From contig ONEB01000008.1 in NCBI GenBank assembly GCA_900316745.1, positions 24,019 through 88,018 of the forward strand: 64,000 nt of DNA. Direction: 5' to 3'. The notes beneath the pieces were generated by a model. It was not told where the DNA came from. It was given only the letters and a program-made list of their open reading frames with translations, and did not search any database. Of this stretch, positions 47,218-55,052 are shown piece after piece. This stretch comes from an uncultured Eubacteriales bacterium. GTDB lineage: Bacteria > Bacillota > Clostridia > Oscillospirales > Oscillospiraceae. Every line of letters starts with the position of its first letter. The stretch's first letter is position 1. The translations under genes and the position numbers were made by a program.

Positions 47218-48363
47218 TTATGCGTTTTTTGCCCGATTCTCCCAGGCGATCCTGCCGTTTACGATCGTATAGCGGACGGATGAGGCGATCTGGAGCGGAT
47301 CACCGTCCCAGATCGCGAGATCCGCATCTTTCCCGATCGCGAGACTCCCGAGGCGGTGATCGACCCGGCAGATGCGCGCTGCCTCGAGCGTGATGGCACG
47401 CAGCGCCGCAAATTTGTCCATGCCCTCCTTAGCGGCCAGCGCCGCGCAAAGCGGCAGGTACTGAATCCGGGATACCGGGTGATCCGTCGTCAGCGCGACC
47501 GGCACGCCGGCTTTTTGCAGGATCCCGGCTGTCTTGAAATCCGAACGACTGACCTCGTCCTTCGTTCGCGAGGCAAGCGACGGCCCGACGATGGCCGGGA
47601 ATCCGCTCTCTGCGATTTCCTCCGCGATCAGATGTCCCTCCGTGCAGTGATCGAGCGTCAGAGCGAGCCCGAATTCCCTGGCGATGCGCATGGCGGTAAA
47701 AATGTCGTCCGTCCGGTGCACATGCGCCTTCAGAGGTATTTTGCCCTCAAACAGCTCCCGATAACACTCCATATTGAAATCCGGCTCGCTGCAGTCTCCG
47801 TCGAAGTACTGTCTTGCGAGGAACAGCTCCTCCCGGATCAGCGACGCAATGCCCATGCGGGTCGAGGGAATGTTGCCGTTCGGCCCGTAATTCGTCATCG
47901 GATTTTCGCCGAAAGCCACTTTCACTGCCGCGGGCGCCAAGACGATCATGTCATCCACGCGCCTGCCGTCGGTTTTGATGAATGCGAACTGCCCGCCGAT
48001 CGGATTGGAGCTTCCCGGCCCCGCCATGACGCCGGTGACGCCTGCCGCCAGCGCGTTGTGAAAGGCGCTGTCCATGGGGTTGACGGCGTCGATCGCCCGC
48101 AGGCATGGCGTGATCGGATTCGTCCCCTCGTTGCTTTCGTCCACCGGATCGGTCGTCTTTTCCTCGGCGATTCCGATGTGGCTGTGCGCGTCAATGAAGC
48201 CGGGGTATACGCACAGACCGCGCGCGTTCAGGAGCTGCATGTTCTCCGTCGGCGTTATGGCGTCCGCGATCTCGGCGATTTTTCCCGCGTCGATCAGCAG
48301 GTCAGCGCGGATGGGCTGCTCCTGCTCCATGGTGTACAGCATCGCGTTTTGAATCAACAGCAT
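47218..48363 (-). CDS. Amidohydrolase of the imidazolonepropionase-like group
   Basis: 381 residues from the ATG at 48363 (MLLIQNAMLYTMEQEQPIRA, a typical start). An open frame continues upstream for 105 codons through Ser/Gly-repeat sequence but that is the antisense of a small gene. The TIM-barrel metal ligands are visible: HxH in GFIDAHSHIG, then AHVHR, LTLDHCTEGH and the Asp in ALTTDHPVSR. The beta-sandwich end GKDADLAIWDGDPL is standard. It hydrolyses an unknown cyclic amide or related bond; the group includes imidazolonepropionase and dipeptidase-like enzymes. It follows no operon partner; the four-helix gene starts 28 bases after its stop and may be co-transcribed. Confidence 0.87.
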   Translation of the reverse strand: MLLIQNAMLYTMEQEQPIRADLLIDAGKIAEIADAITPTENMQLLNARGLCVYPGFIDAHSHIGIAEEKTTDPVDESNEGTNPITPCLRAIDAVNPMDSAFHNALAAGVTGVMAGPGSSNPIGGQFAFIKTDGRRVDDMIVLAPAAVKVAFGENPMTNYGPNGNIPSTRMGIASLIREELFLARQYFDGDCSEPDFNMECYRELFEGKIPLKAHVHRTDDIFTAMRIAREFGLALTLDHCTEGHLIAEEIAESGFPAIVGPSLASRTKDEVSRSDFKTAGILQKAGVPVALTTDHPVSRIQYLPLCAALAAKEGMDKFAALRAITLEAARICRVDHRLGSLAIGKDADLAIWDGDPLQIASSVRYTIVNGRIAWENRAKNA

Positions 48364-48458
48364 TTGGCGTTGTGTCCTTTCCGTAAAATTTTGGAGCTCA
48401 TAATACTCGCCCGTTCTGCAAAAAATGATCTTGTCATCAAAAAAAGGGGGTGAACCAA

Positions 48459-48599
48459 ATGAGCAACAACCAGAACAACCAGAACCAGCAGAACCGTCAG
48501 AATCAGCAGAACCAGCAGAACCGCGAGAATCAGCAGAACCGCCAGAACCAGCAGAACCGCCAGAATCAGCAGAATCGCGAGAACCAGCAGAATCGATAA
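48459..48599 (+). CDS. 46-residue Asn/Gln/Arg-rich mini-protein
   Basis: A small gene with a strong ribosome site (AGGGGGTG six bases before ATG) and TAA at 48597-48599. The protein is built only of N, Q, R, E plus the first MS: MSNNQNNQNQQNRQNQQNQQ is followed by (N)RENQQNRQNQQNR-type repeats of period about six to eight residues. It has no hydrophobic residue after Met1. The synonymous variation (AAC/AAT, CGT/CGC/CGA) suggests selection for the protein rather than a simple DNA repeat. It is too short for most gene callers. Function unknown; a spore- or stress-related intrinsically disordered protein is a guess. Confidence 0.72.
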   Translation: MSNNQNNQNQQNRQNQQNQQNRENQQNRQNQQNRQNQQNRENQQNR

Positions 48600-48639
48600 C
48601 CGTTTTCAGTGTTCCCCGATTTTGATAGGAATAAACACC

Positions 48640-48669
48640 GTGCCCCACCGGAGCGTTCCGGTGGGGCAC
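48640..48669. terminator. Hairpin between the mini-protein gene and the FAD/Rieske gene
   Basis: gtgccccaccgg and ccggtggggcac form a perfect 12-base stem with an agcgtt loop between convergent genes. T runs are short (GTGTTTATT on the minus strand). Confidence 0.7.
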
Positions 48670-48674
48670 ATCCG

Positions 48675-50117
48675 TCATTCGCGCGTCCCGGCGTCTGTTT
48701 GTGCGGGGCCGGAGATCAGCGCGCCGTATTTGTCAAACCGCGAGCCGTGGCAGGGACAGTCCCAGCTGCGCTCGTCCGGGTTCCATTCGAGCTGACAGCC
48801 CAGATGCGGGCAGCGGATATCCACGGAATACAGCGTGCCGTCTTCGTCTTTGCAGACCCCGACTTTCTCGCCATCCAGCATCACGATGCCGCCGTGTCCG
48901 GGCGCGATCTCCGCTGCCTGCTCTTCGGGGACCTTGAACATGCGTCTGGCAAGCCCCTTGACCGCGTGCACGCCCTCGTCCGCAACGCCGGAGATCGTCT
49001 CCCCGGTGAAGCGCCCTGGGTCAAAGACCTCGGCATACGGATTCAGCTTGCCGCAGATGCGGTCGCGCAGCAGCATGGCGGCGACCATCGAGGTCGTCAT
49101 GCCCCACTTCTGAAAGCCCGTGGCGACATGCCAGCTCGGCCTGCTTGCGGCATATCCGCCGATATAGGGCACGCCGTCCGCTGTGATACAGTCCTGCGCC
49201 GACCAGTGCGCCGCTTCCCGGGAGTCCGGGAACCACGCCTGCGCCTGCCTGCGCAGCGCGTCGTATTTTCCGCCAGCGCTGTTTTCGCCGCAGCGGTGCC
49301 CGCCGCCGCCAAGCAAGAGCAGCTCGCCCCAGCGGCGGAAAGAATATTGGTTTTCCTCTCCCTCGGCGAAGAACCACATGCCGTCTGCCGAGGCAGCATT
49401 TTCCAGCGCCAGCACATAGGAGCGCTCCTGATGCATCCGGGCAAAATACAGCCCGGGGAAGTTTACAAAGGGATAATGCGCGGCAAACACAATGTGCTCC
49501 GATGTCACGGTGCCGCGATCTGTGATGAGTTCATGCTCCGTCACGGTTTTTACCGGCGTTTTTTCGTAGATCGTCAGCGGCTCTGAGACCGCTTGGAGAA
49601 ATTTCAGCGGGTGAAACTGCGCCTGCCGCGCAAAGCGCACCGCGCCGGCGACGGGAAAGGGGAGCGCGGCGTCCGGCGTGAAAGATGCGCCAAGCCCCAG
49701 CTTCTCGGCGCACGCCGCCTCGGCCTTGAGCGCGTCGATGTCGCCGCCGTAGACATAGGCGCATTGCTCTTCAAAATCGCAGTCGATCCCGCGCTCTGTG
49801 ATCATGCGGCGATACTCGGTGATCGCCGCCTCGTTTGCCATGGCGTATTGCCGGGCGCGCTCTTCGCCGATGCTTTTCGTCAGCTTCTGATAGATCAGCC
49901 CGTGCTGGGATGTGATCTTCGCCGTGGTATTGCGCGTCTGCCCGCTGGCAATCCGGTTTGCCTCCAGGACGATGACCGATCTGCCCGCCTCCTGCAGAGC
50001 CGATGCGATCAGCACCCCGGCCATGCCAGCGCCGATGACGGCGACGTCTGTCCGGATGTTTTCCGACAGAGGCCTGCGCTCTTTGATCTCACAGGTCTGT
50101 GACCAGATAGAGTTCAT
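48675..50117 (-). CDS. FAD-dependent oxidoreductase with C-terminal Rieske domain
   Basis: 480 residues; GGGAGGAAACT precedes the ATG. A DAO-type FAD domain covers about 1-360: DVAVIGAGMAGVLIASALQE near residue 25 (GxGxxG), then ITSQHGLIYQKL and VATGFQKWGMTTSM near the end. Residues about 390-475 are a Rieske [2Fe-2S] domain with CPHLGCQLEWNPDERSWDCP then CHGSRFDKYG, both Cys-His pairs present. Electrons would pass between the flavin and the 2Fe-2S centre in one polypeptide. The substrate is unknown; homologues are annotated as glycine/D-amino acid oxidase-like. No signal peptide, so cytoplasmic. Confidence 0.9.
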   Translation of the reverse strand: MNSIWSQTCEIKERRPLSENIRTDVAVIGAGMAGVLIASALQEAGRSVIVLEANRIASGQTRNTTAKITSQHGLIYQKLTKSIGEERARQYAMANEAAITEYRRMITERGIDCDFEEQCAYVYGGDIDALKAEAACAEKLGLGASFTPDAALPFPVAGAVRFARQAQFHPLKFLQAVSEPLTIYEKTPVKTVTEHELITDRGTVTSEHIVFAAHYPFVNFPGLYFARMHQERSYVLALENAASADGMWFFAEGEENQYSFRRWGELLLLGGGGHRCGENSAGGKYDALRRQAQAWFPDSREAAHWSAQDCITADGVPYIGGYAASRPSWHVATGFQKWGMTTSMVAAMLLRDRICGKLNPYAEVFDPGRFTGETISGVADEGVHAVKGLARRMFKVPEEQAAEIAPGHGGIVMLDGEKVGVCKDEDGTLYSVDIRCPHLGCQLEWNPDERSWDCPCHGSRFDKYGALISGPAQTDAGTRE

Positions 50118-50231
50118 AGTTTCCTCCCGGTGCGTAGAAATTGGCAGTCCCAGTATTTCTGGAACGGGAGATTATTATGCGCTGTGAAAAACAAAAAACC
50201 TGCTCCCGCCAATTGACGGGAACAGGTATTT

Positions 50232-50308
50232 TGGCACCCCAGAGGGGATTCGAACCTCCGGCCTACCGCTTAGGAGGCGGTCGCTCTATCCTGCTGAGCT
50301 ACTGGGGC
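50232..50308 (-). tRNA. tRNA-Arg (anticodon CCT)
   Basis: Minus strand. A 77-nt cloverleaf begins GCCCCAGTAGCTCAGCAGGA and ends GGTTCGAATCCCCTCTGGGG plus TGCCA, so CCA is encoded. The anticodon stem ACCGC/GCGGT encloses loop CTCCTAA, giving CCT, which reads AGG. D-loop (AGCTCAGCAGGATAGAGC) and T-loop (TTCGAATC) are normal; position 1-72 is a G-T wobble. Confidence 0.95.
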
Positions 50309-50322
50309 TCAAATGCCTTGCT

Positions 50323-50351
50323 ATTTTACCCCAACGCGCGGCGGCTGTCAA
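50323..50351 (-). promoter_or_regulatory. Promoter of the tRNA-Arg gene
   Basis: Minus-strand consensus TTGACA (50346-50351) and TAAAAT (50323-50328), 17-base spacer, ending 15 bases before the tRNA 5' end. Confidence 0.85.
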
Positions 50352-50366
50352 CCAAAGAAAGTGCTT

Positions 50367-50399
50367 GCGCCCGCTTCGGGAGGATTCCGAGGCGGGCGC
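50367..50399 (-). terminator. Possible transcript end of the Old Yellow Enzyme operon
   Basis: gcgcccgc and gcgggcgc can pair just after the leftward stop at 50415, with an additional pairing inside, but no T run follows on the minus strand. Confidence 0.35.
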
Positions 50400-50414
50400 T
50401 TTGGCAGTATGAGA

Positions 50415-52490
50415 TCAGATTTTCAGCGCTGTGTCATACGCGCTGTGCACGGCGTTGGCGATCGTGCCGCTCTTGACGGCGTCGCCCACGCGCACGACGT
50501 TGAGACCTTTTGCCCTGAGATCCGCTTCGAGATCTGGGATCGGGCGCACGCCCATCGACAGGACGACGGCCTCGGCGGGGATGGTGCTGCGCGTGCCGGA
50601 TTTCACGTCCTCGACGGAGACCGTGCCGTCGCCGATCTCGAGCAGCTTCGTTCCGGCCTTGAACTTGCAGCCCGCGGGAACGAGGCGCTCCATCTCGTCA
50701 TCGACGAGCTGGAACCAGGTGCCCGGCGCGATCTCGGGCGCCATCTCGATGATGGTCGTGTCGCAGCCGTCCTGCAGCAGGAATTCGGCGGTCTCCAGGC
50801 CCGTCATGCCGCTGCCGATGACGACGGCGGTCTTGTTCTTCGGGCGGATCTTGCCGAGGATGACGTCGGGCGCGGTGCAGACCTGCGGTTTGTCAATGCC
50901 GGGGATGCTCTTCGGCACGACCGGCACGCCGCCCGTCGCGAGCACAACGACGTCGGGCTGCAGCTTTTCGATGCCCTCCACCGTCACGTCCAGACCGGTG
51001 CAGACCGTGACACCGAGCTTCGTGACGCTCGTCATCAAATCCTCGATGCACCAGTGCAGCTTGCCTTTCAGGTGGCAGGAGGCCGCGGTGTTCACCTGTC
51101 CGCCGCCCTCTTTGTTCTTTTCCAGAACCGCGACGCTGAAGCCGCGTCTGGCGAGCGTCTCCGCCGCCATGAGACCCGCGGGTCCCGCGCCGACGACAAC
51201 GGCTTTTTTGCCCTCGCCGTCACGCGGGAGCTGGTTGTCCGCGCGCTCGCGCCCGACCGCCGGGTTCAGGGCGCATTCGCCGTTTTTGCCGACCTTTGCG
51301 TTCGTCATAAACGACGAGATGCAGTTTAAGCAGCCAATGCAGCGCTTGATGTCCTCGGGACGACCCTCCTCGATCTTCTGCACCCAGTGCGGGTCGCAGA
51401 TGAACGTGCGCGCAGAGCCGATGAAGTCCTGATAACCTTCGACGATCTGGCGCTCCGCCTGCTCGGGCGAGCGCATGAAGTTTGCCGCGCACACCGGGAT
51501 GGACACGACGGATTTGATCTCCTTTGCGAGATAGGCGCGCCAGCCGGGCTCAAAGCTCGTGGGCTCCAGCCAGCGGTTGTACACGTCGTAGCACGCGCTC
51601 GTTACGTTGATGGCGTCGACGCCGAGCTTTTCCAGCTCCACGGCGACCCGCTTGCCATACTCCAGATCATAGCCCTTGCCGGGCTTGCCGATCTTGTCAT
51701 ACATCTCGTCGGCGGTGAGACGCACCATCAGCGGATAGTCCCGCCCGCAGCGCTCGCGGATGCCCTGAATGATCTCCGAGACGAAGCGCATGCGGTTTTC
51801 AAAGCTGCCGCCGTACTCGTCGGTGCGGTGGTTCGTGTTCGGGGAGAGAAACTGCTGAATCATGTAGCCGTGGCCGCCGTGCAGCTCCACGAGATCGACG
51901 CCCGCCTTCTGGCAGCGCACTGCAGCCTCGATGAAGTCGTTGATGAGGTTTTTGACCTCGCGCTTGCTCATCGCGTGCATGCGCATCGCGCCGTGGTTGG
52001 CAAGCTCGACCTTGGACGGGGCCTGCACAGACCAGATCAGCTTTTTCTCCTCCATGCCGAGCAGGATCGGCGTGCACTTGAAGATGCCGTCGAGCACCTT
52101 CGGGAAGCGGTTGACGATCGGAATGACGAGCGGCAGGGAGTTGGTGGAGCTGGAATAGCCCTGGCGGCCGGGGTGGTGCAGCTGGATGCCGAGCTTCGCG
52201 CCGTGGCGATGGATGCGGTTTACGAATTCGCGCATCGGCTCGATGTGGTAGTCGTGGCTCATGGCGAGTTGGGTATAGGTCGAGGCGGCACCCATGTCGT
52301 TGACGCGCGTGACGCCGGGGATGATGAGGCCCACGCCGCCTTTGGCGCGCTCCTCATAGTAGTCCATGAGCCGTTCCGTCGGGGTGCCGTCGGGGCGGCC
52401 GAGGCTCATCTCCGCCGCCGTCATGACGGTGCGGTTTTTGATGGTCAGCGTGCCGATGTTCATCGGGCTGAGCAGGTTTTCAAATGCCAT
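50415..52490 (-). CDS. Old Yellow Enzyme-type NADH:flavin oxidoreductase with 4Fe-4S and FAD/NAD domains
   Basis: 691 residues with the 2,4-dienoyl-CoA reductase/BaiCD-BaiH layout. Residues 1-370 are an FMN TIM barrel (LLSPMNIGTLTIKNRTVMTA, GVDLVELHGGHGYMIQQFLS, NHRTDEYGGSFENRMRF). A 4Fe-4S site follows (CIGCLNC, then the distal Cys in GECALNP). The remainder holds FAD and NAD Rossmann folds (AVVVGAGPAGLMAAETLARR; TAVVIGSGMTGLETAEFLL). It reduces an activated C=C bond of an enone or enoyl ester. It is the last gene of a trio with an SDR and a tocopherol-cyclase-like protein, so a hydrophobic substrate such as a steroid, bile acid or terpenoid is possible (inference). Confidence 0.92.
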   Translation of the reverse strand: MAFENLLSPMNIGTLTIKNRTVMTAAEMSLGRPDGTPTERLMDYYEERAKGGVGLIIPGVTRVNDMGAASTYTQLAMSHDYHIEPMREFVNRIHRHGAKLGIQLHHPGRQGYSSSTNSLPLVIPIVNRFPKVLDGIFKCTPILLGMEEKKLIWSVQAPSKVELANHGAMRMHAMSKREVKNLINDFIEAAVRCQKAGVDLVELHGGHGYMIQQFLSPNTNHRTDEYGGSFENRMRFVSEIIQGIRERCGRDYPLMVRLTADEMYDKIGKPGKGYDLEYGKRVAVELEKLGVDAINVTSACYDVYNRWLEPTSFEPGWRAYLAKEIKSVVSIPVCAANFMRSPEQAERQIVEGYQDFIGSARTFICDPHWVQKIEEGRPEDIKRCIGCLNCISSFMTNAKVGKNGECALNPAVGRERADNQLPRDGEGKKAVVVGAGPAGLMAAETLARRGFSVAVLEKNKEGGGQVNTAASCHLKGKLHWCIEDLMTSVTKLGVTVCTGLDVTVEGIEKLQPDVVVLATGGVPVVPKSIPGIDKPQVCTAPDVILGKIRPKNKTAVVIGSGMTGLETAEFLLQDGCDTTIIEMAPEIAPGTWFQLVDDEMERLVPAGCKFKAGTKLLEIGDGTVSVEDVKSGTRSTIPAEAVVLSMGVRPIPDLEADLRAKGLNVVRVGDAVKSGTIANAVHSAYDTALKI

Positions 52491-52493
52491 ATC

Positions 52494-53285
52494 TTACTTC
52501 TCCTTTTTCTTTGCGAGGCGCTTTTCCATACGCACGAGCTTGGCGTATTCGAGCTTCCAATAGATCGTGCGGATCGGCGGGCAGATGCCCATGAGCACCT
52601 TGCTTAGAGCGAAGAGGAAGCACGGGGAGACATACTTTTTGCCGCGCTCGATGCCGTTGACCATCTTGCGCGCGACAACGTCAGGCTTCTGCACCGGGAA
52701 CGGCTTTTCGAAGTCCGCGTCGTTTGCCACGACGAAGAAATTCGTGTCCGTCGCCACGGGGTAGAGGCAGGTCATCTTCAGGTTTGCGGGCTTTTCCACG
52801 CGCACGGCCTGCTGGAAGCCCTGCGTGGCAAACTTGCTCGCGCTGTAAACGGCGTAGCCCGGCATCGCCATCTGACCGATGGCGCTGACCGTGATGGCGA
52901 GATGACCGTCGCGGCCGCCCAGGTGCTTTAAGTAACGGGAATAGGTGTACATGGGGGAGAACGTGTTCGTGCGGAACATTCTTTCCACGCGCTCCCAGTC
53001 CATGTAGTCATAGCGCTCGTAATAGGGGAAACCGGCGTTGGCATAGAAGATGTCGATCTTTTCAAACATGCTCTCGGCCTTCTGGAAGAGCTTCTCGATG
53101 CCCTCGGGGCTGCTCACGTCGCAGTCAAAGGGGACGACGTTCGGGGCAAAGCCCGTGAGCTTTTCCACCGCGTGGCGGCTGACGGCGAGGATCTGGTTGT
53201 CCTTGCCCTCCTTGAGCAGCTTCAGAACCTCCAGACCGATACCGCTGCTCGCGCCGGTCAGAACGATGCGTTTTCCGTTGATCAT
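52494..53285 (-). CDS. Short-chain dehydrogenase/reductase
   Basis: 263 residues, classical SDR. Cofactor motif TGASSGIG near residue 10 and NAG (YANAGFPYYERYD) near 85; active-site Ser in AITVSAIGQM and YxxxK in YSASKFATQGF near 150. The C-terminal extension with a hydrophobic segment (CFLFALSKVLMGICPPI) may bind the membrane. The substrate is not evident. It lies 12 bases after the lipocalin-like gene and three bases before the Old Yellow Enzyme gene, so the three are co-transcribed; together a keto/hydroxyl step and a C=C reduction on the same molecule are likely. Confidence 0.93.
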   Translation of the reverse strand: MINGKRIVLTGASSGIGLEVLKLLKEGKDNQILAVSRHAVEKLTGFAPNVVPFDCDVSSPEGIEKLFQKAESMFEKIDIFYANAGFPYYERYDYMDWERVERMFRTNTFSPMYTYSRYLKHLGGRDGHLAITVSAIGQMAMPGYAVYSASKFATQGFQQAVRVEKPANLKMTCLYPVATDTNFFVVANDADFEKPFPVQKPDVVARKMVNGIERGKKYVSPCFLFALSKVLMGICPPIRTIYWKLEYAKLVRMEKRLAKKKEK

Positions 53286-53297
53286 CTGTTTTTCTCC

Positions 53298-54434
53298 TTA
53301 CCTATCATATTCTCCATATTCGCAGCCGATGTTTTTGGCTTCGACCTCGTCGATGAGGATGTCCTTTTTGCCGACGCGGCGATAGAGCTTGATCGTGCCG
53401 ACGCCGTTGCCGCCGTTCCAGAGGCGGTTGTGGCGCTTGGTGCCGTTCGGCGCCTCATAGTTGATGTTCAGCATATCGGCCTTGTTGCAGGTGATGTCGG
53501 TGATCATCTTGGCGGTGAACGTCGTCTGCTCGACATGCCAGTGGATCTTGTCCTCGGTCTCCCAGCTTTCAAATTTCGTCTGGCTGCCGGTCCAGAACTT
53601 CGAGAAGTTGAACTCATAGTTCTTGCCCTCATAGTAGAACTGGCCGAGGAGCTTGCGCTCAAGCGCGTAGAAGAAGATCTTCGGTCTGCCGCCGCCGATC
53701 TCAAACGCGCTGTTTTTCAGCTGCTTGCCGGTCTTTTTGCTCACGAGATTGTTGCTGGAGAGCCACACCCACGGGCTCGTGAAGTCGCCGCCCCAGTTCT
53801 TGTCGGCATAGCCGTAGCAGGTCTCGGGCTTGACGACGTACTTGCGCCCGTTGAACTCGATCTCGCCCTCAAAGTAGCTCTTCATGCCCTCGGCGTGCCA
53901 GAACATCTCGAAGGAGTTGATGTCGCGGAAGAATTTGCTCGCGCCGTAGCCGACGTGGAACGAGATGTCCTTTTGGATTTTCAGATCCCACTTGATGTCG
54001 CCCGCGTCGCACATCCACTCGGGATGGGCTTTCGCCTCGGCTTCGGTGATGTGGATGCTGCCGCGCGTCTCAGTCTCGCTGCAGAAGCAGTCCGCGGCGT
54101 CGATGGAAAAGGGCGTCACGGGGGAGATGCGCACGTCTTTCCAGGCGAAGAAGCGGTGCAGCTGCGCTTTCTCCTTGCCCCATGTGCCGACGTTCACCAT
54201 CAGATAGCTCGGACGTTCGCCGCGCTTCTGGGCCTCGGGGCGGTTCCAGACGATCACGGGCTCATCCTTCGCGTGCGCGGGGTTGCAGGTGAAGAACTCC
54301 ACATAAAACGGCTTTTCGGCGCCGGTCTCAGCATCCTCTGCCGTAAAGGAATGCCACCACCAGTCGTAGCCGCGCTTGGCAAGCGGGCCTTTGAGCATCC
54401 ATTCGTTGCGGGTAATGTCATGAATATTCGCCAT
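53298..54434 (-). CDS. Tocopherol cyclase/AttH-like (double lipocalin fold) protein
   Basis: 378 residues; GGAGG lies before ATG. The segment CYGYADKNWGGDFTSPWVWL near residue 215 is the family hallmark (YG..DK.WG.D...P..W) of tocopherol cyclase, AttH and CrtC-like proteins. Two tandem beta-barrel halves are consistent with the length, rich in Trp/Tyr/Phe (AKRGYDWWWHSFTAE; HVGYGASKFFRD). The family binds or transforms isoprenoid and other hydrophobic compounds, often by hydration or cyclisation. It is the first gene of the trio with the SDR and the Old Yellow Enzyme, so it may present or process the same hydrophobic substrate (inference). Confidence 0.8.
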   Translation of the reverse strand: MANIHDITRNEWMLKGPLAKRGYDWWWHSFTAEDAETGAEKPFYVEFFTCNPAHAKDEPVIVWNRPEAQKRGERPSYLMVNVGTWGKEKAQLHRFFAWKDVRISPVTPFSIDAADCFCSETETRGSIHITEAEAKAHPEWMCDAGDIKWDLKIQKDISFHVGYGASKFFRDINSFEMFWHAEGMKSYFEGEIEFNGRKYVVKPETCYGYADKNWGGDFTSPWVWLSSNNLVSKKTGKQLKNSAFEIGGGRPKIFFYALERKLLGQFYYEGKNYEFNFSKFWTGSQTKFESWETEDKIHWHVEQTTFTAKMITDITCNKADMLNINYEAPNGTKRHNRLWNGGNGVGTIKLYRRVGKKDILIDEVEAKNIGCEYGEYDR

Positions 54435-54548
54435 TGTGCAAACCTCCTCATTTATCGTTTCGGGTAGTTTTTCAATGTAACACTATTGGATTCTGTGTCC
54501 ATTTTACCAAAAAACCGGACAAATGGCTGCACAGAAAAACAGGAACAT

Positions 54549-54569
54549 TTTTGTGCATAAAGCACAAAA
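54549..54569. promoter_or_regulatory. Perfect inverted repeat upstream of the lipocalin/SDR/OYE operon
   Basis: ttttgtgc and gcacaaaa flank ataaa, 115 bases before the first gene. The element also follows the aconitase X small subunit gene. It may be an operator; no T run makes it a good terminator. A weak minus-strand promoter (TGGACA, 16 bases, TACATT) lies nearer the gene. Confidence 0.45.
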
Positions 54570-54608
54570 CGGCTTCCGAATGTTGGATAAACGATACGTG
54601 ACTGCGCT

Positions 54609-55052
54609 TTATTCCGCGACCTCCACGATGCCGCCGTCGCGGATGGTGACCGTCATGCCGGTCTGCACATAGTCGAGGAAGTCCTGACCGAGCCGGTCCA
54701 CGACCGGCATGGACGCCTCCGTCCAGACCTCGCCGAGGATCGCGCCCGCAGCGGCGAGCGAGTCGATGCTTTCGGAAAACAGCATGCACGCAGGCTGTAC
54801 GCCGCGCTGGCACACCACATACAGCACCATGCCGCCCGTGGTCGAGCCGATCGTCATCGGCAGGCACAGCGCCTTGCCGAGCATGGATTTTTTATAGAGG
54901 TCGGGGTTGTTCTGGTCGCCGCATTTGACCTTTTTGTCCCCGAACTGAACTGCCATCTGATAGGAGGCGAGCGTGTTGAAGCCGCCCCTGGAGACGAGCG
55001 CCTCCGCCGTGCAGGTCCCGGGAACGACGACGCGGCCGGTAAATGTTTTCAT
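54609..55052 (-). CDS. Aconitase X swivel (small) subunit, DUF126
   Basis: 147 residues: KTFTGRVVVPGTCTAEALVS, MLGKALCLPMTIGSTTGGMV, and GEVWTEASMPVVDRLG are DUF126 signatures. This is the swivelling domain 4 equivalent of aconitase, separate from the catalytic domain. Its ATG overlaps the large subunit stop by four bases (ATGA). The pair forms an aconitase X-type dehydratase; bacterial versions characterised so far act on cis-3-hydroxy-L-proline, while archaeal versions act on phosphomevalonate. Which applies here is not decidable from this short subunit. Confidence 0.9.
   Translation of the reverse strand: MKTFTGRVVVPGTCTAEALVSRGGFNTLASYQMAVQFGDKKVKCGDQNNPDLYKKSMLGKALCLPMTIGSTTGGMVLYVVCQRGVQPACMLFSESIDSLAAAGAILGEVWTEASMPVVDRLGQDFLDYVQTGMTVTIRDGGIVEVAE

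Noticed and set aside
48459-48599. CRISPR-like or simple DNA repeat
   Set aside because: The repetition follows codons with synonymous variation and no spacers of constant length; a protein-coding explanation fits better.
48364-48678. A 105-codon N-terminal Ser/Ala/Gly-repeat extension of the amidohydrolase
   Set aside because: It is the antisense of the Asn/Gln-rich mini-gene, has no ribosome site at its start, and the enzyme's usual start lies at 48363.
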